Counted from the stretch's first letter, positions 45,295-54,890 are shown. The stretch is DNA of 60,345 nucleotides from Flagellimonas flava (GCF_900129665.1 NZ_FQWL01000011.1:1-60345); one strand, 5' to 3'. Numbers and translations are program-made. Notes: generated from the letters alone by a model not told the origin.

Positions 45295-46494
45295 ATGATT
45301 AAAAGTCGGTTATCTTTTTTAGCTTTTCTACTCCTCATACCTATATTGACGTCTTCCACCAAAAATGGTACCGAACTGCCTCCAAAAGACAAATTTGTTG
45401 TGGTTTTGGATGCCGGACACGGAGGGCACGATCCCGGAAACCTTGGGAATGGATATTTGGAAAAGAATATTGCCCTTGCCATTGTGCTAAAAGCAGGTAA
45501 GGAACTTGAAAAACATGCCGACGTAAAAGTGCTGTATACCAGAAAGGACGATAGTTTTGTGGATTTGTACGTTAGAGGGGAGATTGCCAATCAGGCCAAT
45601 GCAGATTTATTCGTATCCGTTCATTGTGACTCGCACAGCTCAGATGCTTATGGTGCTGGGACATTTGTTTTGGGACTGCATGCCAATCGTCAAAATTTTG
45701 AGGTAGCCAAGAAGGAGAACTCTGTAATATATTTGGAGGATAACTATGAGCAACGCTATGCAGAGTACGATATCAATTCTCCAGAATCCGTAATTGGACT
45801 TACAATCATGCAGGAAGAGTTTTTGGAACAAAGCATTCAACTGGGTAAAAAACTTCAGGATAACTTCACCAAAAAACTTAGCAGAAAGGATAGAAAGGTG
45901 AAACAAGCCGGTTTTATTGTACTTCACCAAACGTTTATGCCCAGTGTTTTAATAGAGGCTGGCTTTTTGACCAATAAGAGTGAGGGCGGTTATCTAAATT
46001 CCGCCAAGGGCCAGACAGAAATGGGCAAGGCTATTGCTGATGCAATAATGGCGTATAAGAAGAGTGTTTCCACAGGGTTGCAACCGGATGATGTGCCTGT
46101 AGTAATCGAAGATTCATCTGGAGCTGTCCATATGACAACCAAAAAAGAAGATGCCCCAAAACAGGGTACAAGTACCCCCAAGAAAACCGAAGTGGCGAAG
46201 ACCGCACCTGTCAAGGAAACGAAAACTACAGTACCTAAAAGTGAATTTATATTTAAGGTTCAATTGATGGCCAGTGCTAAGAACATAGCCCTAAAAGGTG
46301 CAAACTTTAAGGGGCTGGATGTGCTTTCCAAAGAGCCTTACAAAAATCTCTACCGGTATATGTATGGCAATGCCACCTCTTATGACGATGCCAAGACCCT
46401 AAAGTCAAGAGCAGATGCCAAGGGCTATACCACTTCATATATTGTGGCTTACAAAAATGGCACGAGAGTGTCCTTAAAGGAAGCACTCAAATAG
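45295..46494 (+). CDS. N-acetylmuramoyl-L-alanine amidase (Amidase_3)
   Basis: 399 residues starting at the ATG of MIKSRLSFLAF; an in-frame extension to 45241 adds 18 unlikely residues. A signal peptide precedes the zinc amidase domain with VVVLDAGHGGHDPGN (first His), EKNIALAI (Glu) and SVHCDSHSSDA (second His), and VLIEAGFLTNKSEG (catalytic Glu). A linker rich in Lys and Thr leads to a C-terminal domain of ~80 residues (FKVQLMASAKNIALKG ... AYKNGTRVSLKEAL) that looks SPOR-like. It splits the glycan-peptide bond during cell separation. Confidence 0.92.
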   Translation: MIKSRLSFLAFLLLIPILTSSTKNGTELPPKDKFVVVLDAGHGGHDPGNLGNGYLEKNIALAIVLKAGKELEKHADVKVLYTRKDDSFVDLYVRGEIANQANADLFVSVHCDSHSSDAYGAGTFVLGLHANRQNFEVAKKENSVIYLEDNYEQRYAEYDINSPESVIGLTIMQEEFLEQSIQLGKKLQDNFTKKLSRKDRKVKQAGFIVLHQTFMPSVLIEAGFLTNKSEGGYLNSAKGQTEMGKAIADAIMAYKKSVSTGLQPDDVPVVIEDSSGAVHMTTKKEDAPKQGTSTPKKTEVAKTAPVKETKTTVPKSEFIFKVQLMASAKNIALKGANFKGLDVLSKEPYKNLYRYMYGNATSYDDAKTLKSRADAKGYTTSYIVAYKNGTRVSLKEALK

Positions 46495-46531
46495 GAACTA
46501 TTTAGGGTAGCGACCTTGTCAAAATTATTCC

Positions 46532-46539
46532 TAATTTTG
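46532..46539 (+). promoter_or_regulatory. Candidate promoter -7 box of the MlaD-like gene
   Basis: TAATTTTG fits TAnnTTTG, and a TTG lies 13 bases upstream. Transcription from here would begin around 46545, after the TTG at 46541 and before the TTG at 46562, which supports the later start. Confidence 0.35.
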
Positions 46540-46561
46540 TTTGAACCGTAAACCGAACCTT

Positions 46562-47527
46562 TTGAAGCTATCAAGGGAAATCAAAACTGGAATTATTGTA
46601 CTTACAGGAATTCTAGCCGTTGTTTTTGGACTCAATTACCTTAAATCATCCTCGTTTTTTGAAGATACTAAAACGCTTTATGCGGTTTACGACCATGTGG
46701 GTGGGCTGCAGCCAGGTACCCAGGTTACCATAAACGGACTTGCCGTTGGAAATGTAAACAGTATCCGTTTTAAAGATGGCTCGGGGAAACTTTTGGTCAC
46801 GTTTTCCATTAATAGCGACTTTGAGTTCTCCAAAAACAGTAGGGCAGAACTTTATGATACAGGTATTATTGGTGGAAAAGGTATCCAGATAAACCCTGTT
46901 TTCGATGGAGCGGCCAATGCCCAGTCTGGTGATACCCTTACTACAGATACAAAACCTGGAATCACGGAATTGGTCCAACAAAAATTAACACCACTTCAAA
47001 TGAAGGTAGAGGGAGCAGTCTCCCATGCAGACACCTTGCTTATGAATGTGAACAAGGTGTTGGATGACCGCACACGACTGGAACTGAGGCAAAGTATTGC
47101 TGGCTTGAACGATTTGATAGGTTCATTCAAAGTGAGCGCCGACAAGCTGAACGTACTTTTGGAAAGCAACAAGGAACAATTGGATAATTCCCTTAAAAAT
47201 GTGGACAAAATAACCACTAATTTTTCCAAACTTTCAGATTCCCTGGCCAATGCCGGGTTAGCCGAAACAGTTACCAATTTTAAGACAGCGGTAGAACGTT
47301 TGAACACGGTTTTGGGTAAAATTGAAAAAGGGGAGGGGTCGCTTGGCAAGCTGGCCCATGATGATAAATTATACGACAATCTATCTGCCGCTTCCCGCGA
47401 GTTGGACTTGTTGTTACAAGATTTTAGATTGAATCCAAAACGTTATGTCAACGTTTCCGTTTTTGGAAAAAAACAAAAAGATTACGAGCTTCCTGAAAAC
47501 GACCCTGCAGCTGAAAAGCAAAATTAA
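46562..47527 (+). CDS. MlaD-family (MCE domain) lipid transport protein
   Basis: About 321 residues if read from the TTG at 46562, which gives MKLSREIKTGIIVL, the usual flavobacterial opening; a TTG at 46541 adds seven residues. There is one N-terminal membrane helix, then an MCE domain (residues ~30-110: LYAVYDHVGGLQPGTQVTIN, VNSIRFKDGSGKLLV, SRAELYDTGIIGGKGIQI), then a long helical tail. MCE proteins form hexameric rings carrying phospholipids between membranes. Co-directional with the amidase gene and followed by Fe-S genes after three bases. Confidence 0.9.
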   Translation: MKLSREIKTGIIVLTGILAVVFGLNYLKSSSFFEDTKTLYAVYDHVGGLQPGTQVTINGLAVGNVNSIRFKDGSGKLLVTFSINSDFEFSKNSRAELYDTGIIGGKGIQINPVFDGAANAQSGDTLTTDTKPGITELVQQKLTPLQMKVEGAVSHADTLLMNVNKVLDDRTRLELRQSIAGLNDLIGSFKVSADKLNVLLESNKEQLDNSLKNVDKITTNFSKLSDSLANAGLAETVTNFKTAVERLNTVLGKIEKGEGSLGKLAHDDKLYDNLSAASRELDLLLQDFRLNPKRYVNVSVFGKKQKDYELPENDPAAEKQN

Positions 47528-47530
47528 CTT

Positions 47531-48853
47531 ATGGAATATATACCCAATATCCTATTTGCGCTAGCGCTCATTTTTGGAATTACCTTTTTCACTCGAAATG
47601 TAAAAAAGCTTTCCCGAAACATTAAGCTTGGTAAAGATGTTGATGTTTCCGGAAATACTTCCCAAAGATGGAGAAACATGGCTCGAATAGCGTTGGGTCA
47701 GAGCAAGATGGTGGTGCGGCCTATTGCAGGTCTAATGCACATTATTGTCTATGTTGGTTTCATCATCATCAACATTGAGGTACTCGAAATCATTATTGAT
47801 GGACTTTTAGGCACTCATCGCATCTTTGCTCCTTTAGGTACTATTTACAATGTTTTAATCGGTTCTTTTGAAGTTTTGGCCTTACTGGTTATCATTGCCG
47901 TTGTCATCTTCTGGATTCGAAGAAATATTATTCGATTGAAACGGTTCATCAAACCCGAAATGGAGGGTTGGCCCAAAATGGATGGCAATATGATTCTCTA
48001 CATTGAGATGGTGCTGATGTTACTGTTTTTGACCATGAATGCTGCGGATTTTCAATTACAACAGCTGGATGCCCCTCATTATACGAAGGCGGGGGCTTTT
48101 CCTGTAAGCCAGTTTATAGCTGTATTGTTCCAAGAAGCCTCAATTTCGAGTTTGATCATATTGGAGCGAAGCGCTTGGTGGATGCATATTTTGGGCATTT
48201 TGGCATTTCTAAATTACCTCTATTATTCCAAACATCTTCATATTTTGTTGGCATTTCCCAACACCTTTTATGGCAAACTGAAACCACAGGGGGAATTTAA
48301 TAATTTAAAAGCCGTTACTGATGAGGTGAAGTTGATGATGGACCCATCTGCGGACCCTTATGCAGCACCTCCAGAAGATGCGCCGGAGCCAGAAAAATTT
48401 GGGGCATCCGACGTCATGGACTTAAACTGGGTGCAACTGATGAATGCCTATACCTGTACGGAATGCGGTCGATGTACTTCGGAATGCCCGGCCAATCAAA
48501 CCGGGAAAAAACTATCACCACGCAAGATTATGATGGATACACGTGATCGTCTTGAAGAAGTGGGAAAAAACATGGATGCCAACAAAGGCGAGTTTGTACC
48601 AGATGGCAAGCAGCTATTGGATGATTACATCAGTAGGGAGGAATTGTGGGCCTGTACCACCTGCAACGCATGTGTCCAAGCCTGCCCAGTTAGCATTGAC
48701 CCACTATCCATTATTGTGGAAATGAGAAGGTTTTTGGTTATGGAACAATCTGCTGCACCGACCGAATTGAACAACATGATGTCCAATATTGAAAACAACG
48801 GGGCTCCGTGGCCATACAATCAAATGGACCGCCTGAATTGGGTAAACGAATAA
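47531..48853 (+). CDS. Membrane-bound 4Fe-4S heterodisulfide reductase-like protein
   Basis: 440 residues. Residues 1-250 hold about five membrane helices (NarI/DsrM-like), and the cytoplasmic C-terminal third has two cluster motifs: C-x2-C-x2-C-x3-C within YTCTECGRCTSECP and again within ACTTCNACVQACP. The architecture fits an electron-transfer subunit that couples the quinone pool to the partner protein encoded next. Partner and donor are not defined by the sequence. Confidence 0.9.
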   Translation: MEYIPNILFALALIFGITFFTRNVKKLSRNIKLGKDVDVSGNTSQRWRNMARIALGQSKMVVRPIAGLMHIIVYVGFIIINIEVLEIIIDGLLGTHRIFAPLGTIYNVLIGSFEVLALLVIIAVVIFWIRRNIIRLKRFIKPEMEGWPKMDGNMILYIEMVLMLLFLTMNAADFQLQQLDAPHYTKAGAFPVSQFIAVLFQEASISSLIILERSAWWMHILGILAFLNYLYYSKHLHILLAFPNTFYGKLKPQGEFNNLKAVTDEVKLMMDPSADPYAAPPEDAPEPEKFGASDVMDLNWVQLMNAYTCTECGRCTSECPANQTGKKLSPRKIMMDTRDRLEEVGKNMDANKGEFVPDGKQLLDDYISREELWACTTCNACVQACPVSIDPLSIIVEMRRFLVMEQSAAPTELNNMMSNIENNGAPWPYNQMDRLNWVNE

Positions 48854-48863
48854 AATTTCGGCA

Positions 48864-49649
48864 ATGAGTGAAGAACTTAGGGTAAAAACAATGGAAGAGC
48901 ACATAGCTCAGGGCACACAGCCAGAAATATTGTTTTGGGTGGGGTCCGCAGGCAGTTATGATGATAGGGCGAAGAAGATTTCAAGGGCCTTTGTTAAAAT
49001 ATTGAACAAGGCCAATGTTGAATTTGGATTATTGGGACCTGAAGAGAGCTGCACTGGAGATGTCGCCAAACGAGCCGGGAATGAGTTCCTATTCCAGATG
49101 CAGGCCATGATGAACATTGAAGTTTTGAATGGTTATGAAGTAAAGCGTATTGTTACATGCGACCCGCATTCCTTCAATACCCTCAAAAACGAATACCCCG
49201 GTCTTGGGGGAAACTATGAGGTTATCCATCATACACAATACATCAAAGAGTTAATCGATAATGGACGTCTGTCCTTGGAAGGTCAGGTTTATAAAGAAAA
49301 ACGAATCACCTTTCACGACCCCTGTTATTTGGGAAGGGCCAATTCGGTTTATGATGCACCACGAGAGGTGCTTAAAAACACCAACGCAACTATTGTGGAA
49401 ATGAAACGCCACAAAAAATCTGCGCTTTGCTGCGGTGCAGGTGGCGCCCAAATGTTCAAGGAACCGGAGAAAGGCGATATGGATATTAATGTGTTGCGGA
49501 CGCAAGATGCTTTGGAGACCAACCCCAATATTATTGCTACCGGGTGTCCCTATTGTAATACCATGATGACGGACGGCATCAAAGCCCATGAAAAAGAGGA
49601 TAGTGTTACCGTTTTGGATGTAGCTGAACTTATCGCAAATTCTATTTAA
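48864..49649 (+). CDS. Cysteine-rich (CCG domain) Fe-S oxidoreductase subunit
   Basis: 261 residues with the CCG-domain hallmarks: GPEESCTGDVAKRAG (first), FHDPCYLGR and ALCCGAGGAQMF (CCG), and ATGCPYCNTMM. This is the HdrB/GlpC/LutA-type module that binds a noncubane or 4Fe-4S cluster. It is adjacent (10 bases) to the membrane Fe-S protein, so they most likely form one complex. Confidence 0.92.
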   Translation: MSEELRVKTMEEHIAQGTQPEILFWVGSAGSYDDRAKKISRAFVKILNKANVEFGLLGPEESCTGDVAKRAGNEFLFQMQAMMNIEVLNGYEVKRIVTCDPHSFNTLKNEYPGLGGNYEVIHHTQYIKELIDNGRLSLEGQVYKEKRITFHDPCYLGRANSVYDAPREVLKNTNATIVEMKRHKKSALCCGAGGAQMFKEPEKGDMDINVLRTQDALETNPNIIATGCPYCNTMMTDGIKAHEKEDSVTVLDVAELIANSI

Positions 49650-49650
49650 A

Positions 49651-50133
49651 ATGCTAGTTGATTTTCAATCTCTTCCAGATACCGCTAGAATCTGGATATA
49701 TCAATCCAACCGAAGTTTTTCGGCTGAAGAGCTTGTAGAGGTAGAACAAGCCTTATCAGGTTTCTTAACCGAATGGACAGCACACGGCAGTGCCTTACAT
49801 GCAGGTTTTGAGATTAAATACAAACGATTCATCATAATAGGTTTGGACCAGTCCAATGCCAGCGCATCGGGATGCTCTATCGATGCATCGGTACATTTTA
49901 TCCAAACTTTGGAGCAAAAATATGGCGTTGAACTTCTAGATCGAATGAACGTTTCCTTTAAGCAAGGTGAATTTGTGGCCTATAAATCCCTGAAGGACTT
50001 TAAGAAAATGGCCAAGGACAAAGCTATCTCCAAAAATACCACTGTATTTAATAACTTGGTGGCCAATAAATTGGAATACCTTGAGCATTGGGAAATTCCG
50101 GCAGGGGAAAGCTGGCATTCACGTTTTTTGTAG
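49651..50133 (+). CDS. Conserved protein of unknown function (often misnamed ABC transporter ATPase)
   Basis: 160 residues directly after the CCG gene (one base between the stop and the ATG). Sequence: FQSLPDTARIWIYQSNRSFS opening, a helix and the FEIKYKRFIIIGLD strand, ending ESWHSRFL. Homologs are conserved across Flavobacteriia beside Fe-S genes and are often labelled ABC transporter ATPases; no Walker A, Walker B or signature motif is present, so that label is wrong. Function unknown. Confidence 0.8.
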   Translation: MLVDFQSLPDTARIWIYQSNRSFSAEELVEVEQALSGFLTEWTAHGSALHAGFEIKYKRFIIIGLDQSNASASGCSIDASVHFIQTLEQKYGVELLDRMNVSFKQGEFVAYKSLKDFKKMAKDKAISKNTTVFNNLVANKLEYLEHWEIPAGESWHSRFL

Positions 50134-50225
50134 AAGATTTCCGTAAATAATCCCAATTTCAGTGCATTCTTCGATGAAATGCAATATTTTTATCAGCAAT
50201 AAGTTGATGTCCTAGATAGTTTCTT

Positions 50226-53138
50226 ATGCGGATAAACTTTTACTTCCCCCTATTCTTATTGTGCTGTGTTGTCCTCCGAGGTCAGCAAAACCCATTGATA
50301 ACCAATGATACTATAGCCCAACAGGCATGGGTGAATATTCAATATGATGCCATGTCATTGGATGAACGTATTGGCCAATTGTTCATGGTAAGCGTGGCGT
50401 CCAATCAGGCAAAGTCTAGCACCGATAGGATAAAAACCCTAATTGCCCAGCATCAAATTGGTGGGGTTATCTTCTCCAGAGGTGGGCCAGATAGACAGGC
50501 TAAACTCACCAACCAATATCAAGCGGTTTCCAAAGTACCACTACTAATTGGTATGGATGCCGAATGGGGATTGGCCATGCGACTGGATTCTACCTACGCC
50601 TTTCCATGGAATATGACATTGGGAGCCATTCAGGATAGCGCCACAGTGGAAAAAGTGGGTTTCCAAATTGGCAAACATGCCAAGCGATTGGGCGTGCACA
50701 TCAATTTTGCCCCAGATATTGACGTCAACAATAATCCCAAAAATCCGATTATAGGAAATCGTTCATTTGGGGAAGATCCGATCAACGTTGCGCAAAAGGG
50801 TATAGCGTTCATGAAGGGTTTGGAAAAGGCTGGAATTCTTACCTGCGGAAAACACTTTCCGGGTCACGGGGATACGGCCACCGATTCGCATCACGCTTTA
50901 CCCGTAATTGAATCCTCTAAACAGCGCTTGGACTCTATAGAATTATATCCTTATAAAAAGCTTATTGAAAGCGGATTGAACTCGGTAATGGTGGCGCATC
51001 TTGGAGTACCTAGCTTGGAACTTCGTGAAGGTCTTCCTTCCACACTTTCAGAACAGATTATCTCTGGCGTGCTAAGAGAGGAGTTAGGGTTCCAAGGTTT
51101 GGTTTTTACCGATGCCCTGAATATGAAGGCGGTTTCTGAGTTTGCACCAGAAGGTGAAGTTGAACTTCAGGCATTTTTGGCGGGAAATGATGTGCTGTTA
51201 ATGCCAGAAAATGTGCTGGAGGCCAAGGCCAAATTTGTTGAGGCATATAATGCCGGACGAATCACCGAAGAACGCTTGTCCGCATCGGTAAAAAAAATAC
51301 TGATGGCCAAATACAAGGTTGGACTGAATACATATAAACCCATTGAACTGGAGAACCTCTATAAAGATTTAAATGGGGTTGAAAATGACGTGGTATATGA
51401 AGAAGCCATGGAAGGTGCGATTACGGTCGCAAAAAATAACTTCTCCATCTTGCCCATCAAAAAACTTGAAAATAAGCGCATTGCCTATGTTGGATTTGGG
51501 GATGATCCAGGTAGCACATTCCTAAACACCCTAAACCAGTATGCGGATGTGGCATATGTAAAGGCAAAGGATATTGCTAGTTATCGTAAGGAACTTGCCA
51601 AATACAATTTGGTTATCATCGGGTTCCATAAAAGCAACAAGAGCCCTTGGAAATCATACAAGTTTTCGGAAAATGAACTTTTTTGGCTGCAGGAAATATC
51701 AAGGCTAAGGACCAGTAACACCATTTTAGCACTTTTTGCCAAGCCTTACGCCCTACTGGATGTTGCCAATTTTGATACAATTGATGCCTTGGTGGTGGGA
51801 TATCAGAATAGTGGAATAGCTCAAGAAAAAGTTGCAGAGGCGATTTTTGGGGCCATTGGGGCAAATGGGAAGTTGCCCGTTTCCGCTTCGGATACCTTTC
51901 CGGTTCATACAGGGCTTAAACTAAAACCCTTGCAAAGATTGGGCTATAGTTTTCCGGAACGTGTGGGGCTTAACTCCAGCAAATTGGCAGCCGTGGACAG
52001 TTTGGTGCAGGTAGGTTTGGATTCCCTCATGTATCCTGGAGCTCAAGTTTTAATAGCCAAAAAAGGGAAGGTAGTATACAATAAAAGCTTTGGAAAGCCC
52101 ACATATACAACAGAACAGCAAGTAAGCCAGGAACATATATATGACTTGGCCTCTTTGACCAAGATTCTTTCCACCCTGCCTTTGATCATGAAAATGGAGG
52201 AGGAGGGAAAGATAGCATTGAACAATACATTTAAGGAGCTGGTTCCGGAGTATGAGGAATCTGAACTAAAGGACGTAACAGTATTAAAGGCCTTATCGCA
52301 TTATGGACGTCTCCCGGCATGGATTGCCTTTTACATTAGAACTTTGACCAAGAATAGAAAGCCCTCTCCTGAGTTCTATAGGAACAAACCAACAGCTGGA
52401 TTTTCGTACAAGGTGGCGGACAATCTTTATCTGACGGACGCTTACAAGGATTCCATTTACAATAGGATAGGGCGACAAGAGCTAAAATCCAACCGTTATC
52501 GTTACAGTGATGTGGCCTATTATGTCTTCAAGAAGTATATTGAAGACACCTATGGAGCCTCTTTGGATACATTGATCAATGACTTTTTATATGTCCCCAT
52601 GGGATTAAAGCATACCAGTTTTAATCCTTTGGAAAAATTTGAAAAGGAGGAAATTGTTCCTACCGAAGAAGACAATTATTATCGCTATCAAACGGTTCAA
52701 GGTTACGTGCACGATATGGGTGCGGCCATGCAGGGTGGAGTAGGGGGGCATGCGGGCTTGTTCAGCAATGCCAACGATGTAGCCAAAATTATGCAGATGT
52801 ATTTGCAAGGCGGAGTCTATGGCGGGGTGAGATTTCTTAATGAACGGACGATTAAAAAATTCAATACTTGTTACTTCTGTCATAAAGATGTGCGCAGGGG
52901 GGTGGGCTTTGACAAACCCCAGATTAAGGAAAAAGGTCCTACATGCGGATGTGTTTCCCGAAAAAGCTTTGGACATAGCGGCTTTACAGGTACCTATACT
53001 TGGGCTGACCCCGATGAGGAATTAGTGTATGTCTTTTTATCCAATCGTACCTACCCTTCGGCCAGCAATACTCAGCTTGTAAAATCTGGATTGCGAACAC
53101 GAATCCAGCAGGCGATTTATGATTCCATTATAAATTAA
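50226..53138 (+). CDS. GH3 beta-N-acetylhexosaminidase fused to a serine hydrolase
   Basis: 970 residues with a signal peptide. Residues ~30-590 are glycoside hydrolase family 3: GKHFPGHGDT near 208 and FTDALNMKAV with the nucleophile Asp at ~296, matching NagZ-type enzymes. Residues ~600-970 are a class C beta-lactamase-like domain: Ser643-x-x-Lys646 in LASLTKI, YSD at 760-762 in place of YxN, and HSG at 917. The fusion would join GlcNAc-MurNAc cleavage and peptide or ester hydrolysis in one envelope protein. The last Cys-rich segment (CYFCHKD, CGC) is unusual for the family. Confidence 0.93.
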   Translation: MRINFYFPLFLLCCVVLRGQQNPLITNDTIAQQAWVNIQYDAMSLDERIGQLFMVSVASNQAKSSTDRIKTLIAQHQIGGVIFSRGGPDRQAKLTNQYQAVSKVPLLIGMDAEWGLAMRLDSTYAFPWNMTLGAIQDSATVEKVGFQIGKHAKRLGVHINFAPDIDVNNNPKNPIIGNRSFGEDPINVAQKGIAFMKGLEKAGILTCGKHFPGHGDTATDSHHALPVIESSKQRLDSIELYPYKKLIESGLNSVMVAHLGVPSLELREGLPSTLSEQIISGVLREELGFQGLVFTDALNMKAVSEFAPEGEVELQAFLAGNDVLLMPENVLEAKAKFVEAYNAGRITEERLSASVKKILMAKYKVGLNTYKPIELENLYKDLNGVENDVVYEEAMEGAITVAKNNFSILPIKKLENKRIAYVGFGDDPGSTFLNTLNQYADVAYVKAKDIASYRKELAKYNLVIIGFHKSNKSPWKSYKFSENELFWLQEISRLRTSNTILALFAKPYALLDVANFDTIDALVVGYQNSGIAQEKVAEAIFGAIGANGKLPVSASDTFPVHTGLKLKPLQRLGYSFPERVGLNSSKLAAVDSLVQVGLDSLMYPGAQVLIAKKGKVVYNKSFGKPTYTTEQQVSQEHIYDLASLTKILSTLPLIMKMEEEGKIALNNTFKELVPEYEESELKDVTVLKALSHYGRLPAWIAFYIRTLTKNRKPSPEFYRNKPTAGFSYKVADNLYLTDAYKDSIYNRIGRQELKSNRYRYSDVAYYVFKKYIEDTYGASLDTLINDFLYVPMGLKHTSFNPLEKFEKEEIVPTEEDNYYRYQTVQGYVHDMGAAMQGGVGGHAGLFSNANDVAKIMQMYLQGGVYGGVRFLNERTIKKFNTCYFCHKDVRRGVGFDKPQIKEKGPTCGCVSRKSFGHSGFTGTYTWADPDEELVYVFLSNRTYPSASNTQLVKSGLRTRIQQAIYDSIIN

Positions 53139-53154
53139 AAAGCAAATATTGCTT

Positions 53155-53162
53155 TAGATTTG
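53155..53162 (+). promoter_or_regulatory. Candidate near-leaderless promoter of bshA
   Basis: TAGATTTG matches TAnnTTTG and ends five bases before the bshA ATG. A start site at the usual distance would fall on or near the ATG, giving a leaderless message. No -33 TTG at the expected place. Confidence 0.35.
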
Positions 53163-53167
53163 TTTTT

Positions 53168-54310
53168 ATGAAGATAGCTATAGTCTGTTACCCAACTTTT
53201 GGTGGAAGTGGCGTCGTGGCCACTGAACTCGGAATAGCCCTGGCAGAACGTGGGCATGAGGTGCATTTTATTACCTACAAACAACCGGTACGTTTAGAAC
53301 TTTTAGGAAATAATATCCATTTTCATGAGGTTCACGTACCCGAATATCCTTTATTCCATTACCAACCCTATGAGTTGGCCTTATCGAGTAAACTTGTGGA
53401 TACGGTTAAGTTTTATGGCATAGAACTGCTTCATGTGCATTATGCCATTCCACACGCCTATGCGGGGTATATGGCGAAAAAGATGCTACAGGAAGAAGGT
53501 ATTTTTATACCAATGATTACTACCCTTCATGGTACGGATATCACTTTGGTTGGAAAACACCCATTTTACAAACCTGCGGTGACGTTTAGCATCAACAAAT
53601 CTGATGTGGTTACTTCGGTTTCCGAGGATTTGAAGCAAAGCACCTTGAAATTGTTCGATATTGAGAAGGAGATAGAAGTAATCCCCAATTTCATTGATAG
53701 GACAAAGTATAGCACCGATTATACAGATTGCCAGCGTTCGCTAATGGCGAACGAAGATGAACGGATCGTGACGCACATCAGTAACTTCAGAAAAGTAAAG
53801 CGTATACCGGATGTTATCAATATTTTTTATCGGATCCAAAAGGAAATTCCAGCCAAACTAATGATGGTTGGCGAGGGACCTGAGAAAGAATATGCAGAAC
53901 AGCAATGTGATGATTTGGGCATTAAGGATAAGGTGGTGTTTTTAGGCAACAGCACTGAAATTGATAGGATTCTTTGTTTTTCAGATTTGTTCCTATTGCC
54001 ATCCGAATCGGAAAGTTTTGGCTTGGCGGCACTTGAGGCCATGATCAACAGGGTAGCAGTTGTTTCCAGTAATATTGGGGGTATTCCAGAACTAAATAAA
54101 GAAGGTATTTCCGGATATTTGGCCAATGTTGGCGACGTAGATGAAATGGCGTCAAAAGCACTGCAGATCCTAAAGAATGATGAAACTCTTTCAAGATTTA
54201 AGGAAAATGCCTTTAAAGTGGCTTCCAAGTTTGATATTTTGAATATCTTACCACTCTATGAAGAAGTATATGAAAAGGCATATAAATACCGTTTCAAGAA
54301 CACCTATTGA
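53168..54310 (+). CDS. bshA: N-acetyl-alpha-D-glucosaminyl L-malate synthase
   Basis: 380 residues, GT4 family with BshA features: the opening YPTFGGSGVVATELGIALAERG, LHVHYAIPHAYAGYMAK, TTLHGTDITLVG and the nucleotide-sugar site SESESFGLAALEAM. It joins UDP-GlcNAc to L-malate, the first step of bacillithiol synthesis. Its placement after the GH3 fusion is common in flavobacteria. Confidence 0.95.
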   Translation: MKIAIVCYPTFGGSGVVATELGIALAERGHEVHFITYKQPVRLELLGNNIHFHEVHVPEYPLFHYQPYELALSSKLVDTVKFYGIELLHVHYAIPHAYAGYMAKKMLQEEGIFIPMITTLHGTDITLVGKHPFYKPAVTFSINKSDVVTSVSEDLKQSTLKLFDIEKEIEVIPNFIDRTKYSTDYTDCQRSLMANEDERIVTHISNFRKVKRIPDVINIFYRIQKEIPAKLMMVGEGPEKEYAEQQCDDLGIKDKVVFLGNSTEIDRILCFSDLFLLPSESESFGLAALEAMINRVAVVSSNIGGIPELNKEGISGYLANVGDVDEMASKALQILKNDETLSRFKENAFKVASKFDILNILPLYEEVYEKAYKYRFKNTY

Positions 54311-54313
54311 TTG

Positions 54314-54772
54314 ATGAGAAATGTCATTTTACTTGTCATGGCCTGTATGGCCTCATGTAAAGCCCAAAAAGAGGTGAATACTGAATTCCAGTCGGATTCC
54401 AATTTAATTTTGGTGGCCGAAGATGGGTACAGTGGTATTATGGAGTATGAAGCTTCAACAATCAGGGATGCCAAGTCGTTAAACAAGTTTTATTCCCGAA
54501 TCAATAGAACCAGAAAACCTGGATTGCCTGTTCCTCAAATCGATTTTTCAAAAGAAATGGTAATCGTGGTGTGTATGGGGGAACAGGAAGGGAACATGAT
54601 ACCCATCATAAGAAAATCTTCAGAGGATGAAAACCATATTTCTTATTTGGTTGGCCGTGGAACTAAAACAAAGGCAAATTCAGAAAGCCAAAACGTAACT
54701 TCCTATCCATTTTATATTTACAAAGCACCAAGGAGCCCCAAAGAGATCGAGCTTGAAAAGACGAATTGGTAG
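54314..54772 (+). CDS. PrcB-like lipoprotein
   Basis: 152 residues from the ATG at 54314 (a TTG one codon earlier is less likely). Lipobox MASCKA. The PrcB C-terminal domain pattern is visible: KSLNKFYSRINRTRKPGLPVP, IDFSKEMVIVVCMGEQ, and ISYLVGRGTKTK-like strands. PrcB domains are small exported proteins found near proteases. It starts three bases after bshA and is probably co-transcribed. Confidence 0.75.
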   Translation: MRNVILLVMACMASCKAQKEVNTEFQSDSNLILVAEDGYSGIMEYEASTIRDAKSLNKFYSRINRTRKPGLPVPQIDFSKEMVIVVCMGEQEGNMIPIIRKSSEDENHISYLVGRGTKTKANSESQNVTSYPFYIYKAPRSPKEIELEKTNW

Positions 54773-54857
54773 TTTGTCGATTATTTAAGTAGTTTATCTT
54801 ATCATCGAAAATAAAGGCACTTAAAAGTGCAAACAGGGTAATTTTGTAAAGTTGCGC

Positions 54858-54865
54858 TAGATTTG
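54858..54865 (+). promoter_or_regulatory. Candidate promoter -7 box of the OmpA-family gene
   Basis: TAGATTTG fits TAnnTTTG and ends 25 bases before the ATG. A short inverted repeat (GCACTT-AA-AAGTGC) lies ~30 bases further upstream at 54817-54830, between this gene and the PrcB-like one. Confidence 0.4.
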
Positions 54866-54890
54866 TCTTTTAAAACCTCAAATTCCTCCG

